Positions 59,660 through 64,000 of a stretch of 64,000 nt of DNA are shown here, piece by piece; the first letter of the stretch is position 1, and every line of letters starts with the position of its first letter. The position numbers and the translations under genes are program-made. Source of the stretch: Benincasa hispida (taxonomy: Eukaryota > Streptophyta > Magnoliopsida > Cucurbitales > Cucurbitaceae); NCBI RefSeq assembly GCF_009727055.1, contig NC_052349.1, positions 42,657,364-42,721,363 on the forward strand, given 5' to 3'. Below the pieces are notes generated by a model. That model did no database searches, had not been told where the DNA came from, and worked only from the letters and a program-made list of their open reading frames with translations.

Positions 59660-60050
59660 TTAGGCCACGTTTACTAATTTATAATGAAAATTGGTGTAAT
59701 TGTAATGAGATTTTCTTTGTTAGATTAATCATAATAGGTCACAATTGCAAACGTAATTGGATTGCTTTTGATCACGTTATATTAGAATTATGAATATGTC
59801 ACATTTACTGTTATCGTTACCGTTACCATTTATGATCAATCAGTAATAGTAACGATAACTCATTTTTTAAACACGATCGAATTGATTATCCTCCGCTCCT
59901 CAATCAAATTGAACTTTTTTATTACAAATTTAGAGGTGGGTTCAAATATTGGTACAAGTATGGAACACAAGTAAACAACACTAAACATAATCAAATGGAA
60001 CCCACTTTTCACTGATTTATTACATTCCACTAAACTAAATGTGTTCTTAA
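59660..60050. mobile_element. Putative MITE
   Basis: The left end GGCCACGTTTACTAATTTA and the reverse complement of the right end, GAACACATTTAGTTTAGTGG, are imperfect inverted repeats. The body is AT-rich with GTAACGATAAC-like inner words. Boundaries are approximate. Confidence 0.4.
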
Positions 60051-60159
60051 TTCAATAATAATTGACTTGTACTCTCTTTATATTCGTCGAAAATTTAATC
60101 TAGATACTCAAACCTCACTTTATTGTACAAGGACATATGTGTTTAAAAAGTTAACAATG

Positions 60160-60355
60160 CATGATAACTAAGAGTTGTATTTCAGATTTTTTCCCCTTTA
60201 AACAAATACATAAATTAACTCAATTAACATTTTTTATTGTAACAAATAAATAATTGATTAATTATTTAATTAATCAAATCCACCAACCTATCATCAACTT
60301 ATTTTGTTCATTCTTGTATTATTACCATTGACATTTAGACTTTCTTTAATATAAG
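60160..60355. repeat. Segmental duplication block 2 (matches 21160-21300)
   Basis: See the partner block. It has the same order of shared words, in the same orientation relative to a RALF-like exon to its right. From about 60498 to 60740 there is a MITE-like stretch (TTGTTTGATAACC start) absent from the partner. Confidence 0.65.
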
Positions 60356-60739
60356 ATTGAAAAAACCATTTAAACAATTCGAGGTAGAACACGTTTGGTA
60401 GTCATGTTTAAACATGTATTAATATTTGTATATTAATTTATCGACAAATTTTATTAGTTTGTATATATTTAGCCTTTTAAAGTTTTGTTCAATATCTTGT
60501 TTGATAACCGTAAATTAAGTCTATTTCATCCATATTTCTTACCATAATTTGCATATTTCTTAAGTACAATTGTTGAATTTTTAACCAGATTCTAAAAACA
60601 AAAAACAAAAAATCTGAAAGCTACTTTTTTTAGTTCTCAAAATTTATCTTGGTTTTTTAAATTATGAATGAAAAGTAGATAACAAATGAAGAAATTTAGA
60701 TGTGAAAATAGTATTCTGATTACATTTTGACAGTATAGA

Positions 60740-61110
60740 GGGAGTCACTAATTTGTTTGGTTAGATGATTAGAGAGGATCAGATGAATGTCCAACCATAT
60801 GTAAACATTTCAGTCGGGAAGAGATTATTAGAGCCGTTAAACAGTTCCATCCTTTAAAGCTTCCAGGCTCACATGGTTTTCCTGTAGTGTTCTATTAGAA
60901 GTGGTGGGATACTGTGGGTGAAAAAGTGATTGAAGGTTGCTCAAGTATTCTCGATAGAGGACATTCTATTTAGGACGGGAATCAAACCCACATCGTTCTG
61001 ATTCCAAAGGTAAAGCGTCCGAAATAAGTTTCCAATTATCGACCCACCAACTTGTGTAATGTTTCTTACAAGGTGGTGAAAAAGGTGATTGTTAATGGTC
61101 TGTTTGATAA
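60740..61110 (+). pseudogene. LINE reverse-transcriptase fragment, plus strand
   Basis: The plus frame reads EEIIRAVKQFHPLKLPGSHG then FPVVFY, a stop, KWWDTVGEKVIEG, a stop, and after a gap HIVLIPKVKRPK, VSNYRPTNLCNVSYKVVKKV. These are the first RT blocks of plant L1 (AP(G)PDGFP, LIPK, FRPI.LCN..YK...K). At least three stops. It is in the opposite orientation to the large LINE and its sequence differs, so it is a separate old fragment. It ends at a MITE-like GGTCTGTTTGATAACG (61096). Confidence 0.8.
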
Positions 61111-61200
61111 CGTCTCCATTTCCCGTTTCCTTACTTGAAAAAAAAAAAACAGAAATAGAAACTTATTTGATAACTATTTATTATTTTTTATTTTTTTAAA

Positions 61201-61202
61201 NN
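61201..61202. other. 2-base gap
   Basis: Two N in an A/T run. Probably a closed scaffold gap. Confidence 0.9.
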
Positions 61203-61654
61203 ATAAAATATAAAAAAAGAAAATATGTCATACATTAAATATAAAAAAAAATATTATTAAAAGTTTACGCCATCTAATCAAGTAAGTCTCAATGGCAAAT
61301 AATAACAAAAATTATCCTATCATTCATATATTGTCCAAATTTAATTCGCACTGTCATCTCGAACGTAAGTCATTTGTCTTAAATGATGTCGAGTCAAATC
61401 AAATTTAAAGTTGTATCCTAACCGTCAATAAAGACCTTAGTTGACAACCAAATCAATATGAATAAAGCTAGTGTCAACAAAAAGGGCTTTGTTAATTGCC
61501 ATAGAATGTTGACAAAAACTCTTTGTTGACGATTTTGGACATCTATAAAGATTATGTTGCCCTATTTTGGCGTGAATTATATAAAAAATCCACCAAATAT
61601 GATCTTCAAATCAGTTTTCAAAATCTACTATACTTTTACAATGTGGTACTTAGC

Positions 61655-62032
61655 AAGTACAATTAATGTTTCCAATATTTCTAAAGGAGAAAAACATTTA
61701 AGTGACTACCATAATTATATTGTTGGATAGTCATTCCATGCCTGAAGTTATCAACATTATACACTTAATCCACCACTCAATATATAAAAACGTATATAAA
61801 TAAACTACAACGATAGATTCTATGAGATCGAAATAGATTACATAATAACTACAATTAAGGTTTCCAATATTCATAAAAAAGAACAAAGCATCTAAAGTAA
61901 CTAATATGATTATGAGATGGTCATTTTCATCCGTAAAGTTATGGATATAATACATTTAACTCACCTCTCAATATATAAAAATATATAAATAAACTCCAGT
62001 GATAGTTTATACCGCGATAGATTATTAGTATA
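61655..62032. repeat. Two tandem diverged copies of about 190 bp
   Basis: 61655-61843 and 61848-62032 share ACAATTAA(T/G)GTTTCCAATAT, AAAGTTAT/GAAGTTAT, ACTCAATATATAAAAA/CTCTCAATATATAAAAA and GATAGATT blocks in order. About 75% alike by eye. Confidence 0.7.
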
Positions 62033-62261
62033 TGTTTATTTGTTTCTTAACAAAGAACTTTTTGTTATTTATCAATATTTTCTCTATAAATCTTGAAAAT
62101 ATATTCACATATTATATTTCTTTGTAAAAAAACTATTATTAATAATTTAACCCATTTTGATTAAAAAACAAAATTAAAGAACTACTTTTAAAATTTATTA
62201 AAAGTACAAACTCTAATTCGACATTTAAAAGTAGGAAAGGAAAAAAAACACTGATAGACAC

Positions 62262-62400
62262 TAATAGATTTCTATCACCGTCTATCGTATAGTATAATGA
62301 TAGTCTTCTATCATTTTCTATTATTAATAGACACCGATAAACTTTTATAAGTCTCTATCAAAGAATATTAAACTTTACTATTTTGTGTAAATAGTATCCT
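62262..62400. repeat. TGATAGAC/GTCTATC repeat stretch
   Basis: Many inverted TGATAGA/TCTATCA words (ACTGATAGACACTAATAGAT, CACCGTCTATCG, GATAGTCTTCTATCA). This style of short palindromic repeat is common in cucurbit intergenic DNA. Ends undefined. Confidence 0.5.
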
Positions 62401-62501
62401 TATTTTTTTATTTTTAAAAATCTCCTCAACCCGAGATTACATGAACCAAATTGAAAATTTAACCTTATTAATCAAAGATAGGGGTTCGTGTTGACATTTT
62501 T

Positions 62502-62743
62502 CTAACAGGGATTTTCACGATTGTAGGTGCCACAATTTTGTGGCGGCGGAGTAATTCTTTTGTCGCCGAGGCAACTGTCGTAGCGCGGCGGCCGGTCGCA
62601 TTCGCCGGGGGAAGTTTGGTTAGCGATATTAGTGGAGATGGTTTCGAAGTTTTGAGAATCTGCCAATATTCGGCTGATGTGGGACTCCATTACAAACTGA
62701 TCTGATTCAATATCTTCATCTCCAACCATATATTTTCCCGAAC
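62502..62743 (-). pseudogene. RALF-like peptide, second exon only (paralogue)
   Basis: The minus strand opens after an AAG acceptor at 62744-62746, in the same phase as the paralogue, and reads SGKYMVGDEDIESDQFVMES, then HISRILA and four Cys with spacing 8, 12, 8, ending CGTYNRENPC and a stop at 62502. Exon 2 is intact (79 codons plus stop) and keeps the cleavage-site region and all cysteines of the 23182-24647 gene. No signal-peptide exon with a GTAAGT donor was found between 62748 and 64000. The paralogue intron is 1.1 kb, so exon 1 may lie beyond the window or be lost. The call is therefore either partial gene or pseudogene. Confidence 0.6.
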
Positions 62744-62746
62744 CTT

Positions 62747-64000
62747 AAAAAACAAATTTTTTTTATTGTGTATTGAATTTATGTTAAAATTTTGGTTGAA
62801 TAACAATATGAATATTTTACCTATTCGATATCTTTTTAAATTCATGGACCTTTGAGGCAAAAAAAAAAAAAAAAAAAATTACCATAATTTTGGACGAAAA
62901 CCGTTATTTTATTTCAATAATATCCCTGAACTTTTAAAAGTTTCAAAAATACTCTTGACTTAATAAATGTTAAAACATATCTCCACGATTACTATTTGAA
63001 TAAAAACGGTTAATTCTTTGTGAGAAAAATAACTTTAAAAATTAAAACAAAAGGTTAAAAAAATGCTCCTATCTTTGAGTTATAAAAGAACCAATTTGAA
63101 AACAAATTATATAAATATCCTTAAAATTTTAGGTTAAAACATAAAATCCCACAAAATTTCAAAAAATTCCAAAATCAAAATCTCATCCTAAAATATACCA
63201 AACTGATAAATAGTTAAATAAAAAAAGTAGTGGACTATTAACACACACAACTACTATCATACAAGTTTGTTAAAATATGCAAGTCTTAAAATTATTTGAT
63301 GTTTTATTTATTATCTTTCTTCTTATTATAGTTCATATACCTTAAATGAAGTGTGCAATAAATAAAATTGCACACTTTATTTAACAAGTATCAAATAGTT
63401 AACAAAGAGAGGAATAAGAGTGAATTGAAGAAGGGAGGAGAAAAAAAGATGAAAAATAGACAGGTAAGACGGTATTAACGGTTTCTGTTCATATAACATA
63501 AAGAGTATTTTTTTAACTTTGTTTTTTAAAAAAAGTTTAAAGGTCTTTTTGAAATTTTGAAAGTTCATGATATTTTTTAAACAAAACTTTAACGGTTTTC
63601 ATCCAAAACTGACGGCAAGAATAGTTTTGAACTCACTATAAGTTTAGTGGTATTTTTGAAACTTTTGAAACTTTTGAAACTTCATGGACATTTTTGACAC
63701 AAAGTGTAAAGTTTAGGGACATTTTTTTTTATAATTTAACCTTTAAATTATAAATATAGTTCTTGAATTTTGAGGTTTGTGTTTAATTATATGTTGAATT
63801 TTCAAAACTATAAACAAATTGAGCCTCAAAGCTTCTGAATTTTGTAAATTTCACAAATTTAATTGATCGAAAATGAAAAGTTTTGAGTTCTACTAAACAT
63901 AAAAGATTTAAATTTATATCTAACAAATCAATTATTTTTTTAAAAAACGTAATTTTTCAACGAACTATCAATGCAAAATTAAAAGTTCTAAAAGAATGTA
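62747..64000. other. AT-rich, no gene seen
   Basis: Contains poly-A (62861-62878) and a short ACTTTTGAA tandem (63658-63682). The start (62747-62800) vaguely resembles the intron start of the first RALF-like gene (ACAAATTT...poly-T). No exon recognised. Confidence 0.45.

Overview
The window is plant nuclear DNA, AT-rich and intron-containing, made almost entirely of transposable elements. A cucurbit is the most likely source. That is an inference from the repeat flavour (for example the tgatagac/ctatc repeats near 62.3 kb) and no marker gene proves it. There are no operons, bacterial genes or CRISPR loci. Two sequence gaps (30651-30747 and a 2-base one at 61201-61202) and two Nextera junction adapters (55576-55613, 55742-55779) show a draft assembly with local errors.

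Layout. 1-4305: 5' part of a minus-strand Ty1/Copia element (family A, copy A1), inserted into the protease region of a second minus-strand Copia element (family B, 4306-14845). The B leader carries a striking array of a 125-bp unit, 43 copies that look identical by eye (6636-12034), then a noisy 430-bp direct duplication, a tRNA-iMet primer-binding site and a 2-kb LTR. 14846-25400: gene-poor host DNA with a LysM receptor-kinase exon relic, a clean hAT-type MITE with 8-bp target duplication, a CACTA terminus, several small MITEs and the one intact-looking host gene, a two-exon RALF-like secreted peptide gene (23182-24647, minus). 25935-43626: a Mutator-like transposase relic followed by a plant-mobile-domain (MAIN-like) gene relic, both minus. 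The PMD gene is cut at one point by two insertions, an LTR element of a third family (39934-40822) and a family A Copia element (A2, 26998-39925). A2 itself has a solo LTR of its own family inserted in opposite orientation in its 3' LTR (27184-29399). 44466-58915: a minus-strand L1-type LINE, split by a minus-strand Ty3/Gypsy chromovirus (47835-56646, target duplication GAAAA), whose 3' LTR in turn holds another solo LTR (48842-50854). 58916-64000: AT-rich DNA with MITEs, a plus-strand LINE reverse-transcriptase relic and a second RALF-like exon whose 3' flank matches that of the first, so the two are segmental paralogues.

Most insertion events can be ordered from target-site duplications and restored reading frames. 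Nearly all transposon genes are dead. Several catalytic motifs are lost by C-to-T or G-to-A changes (protease DSG to DLG, MULE Asp to Asn, LINE FADD to FAND, PMD Gln to stop), as expected in methylated, silenced DNA. The most unusual signals are the homogeneous 125-bp leader array, the recurrence of CpG-bearing motif arrays in three separate LTR families, the 5 x 39-bp in-frame amplification inside a Copia pol gene, and the intron-containing RALF-like paralogue pair.
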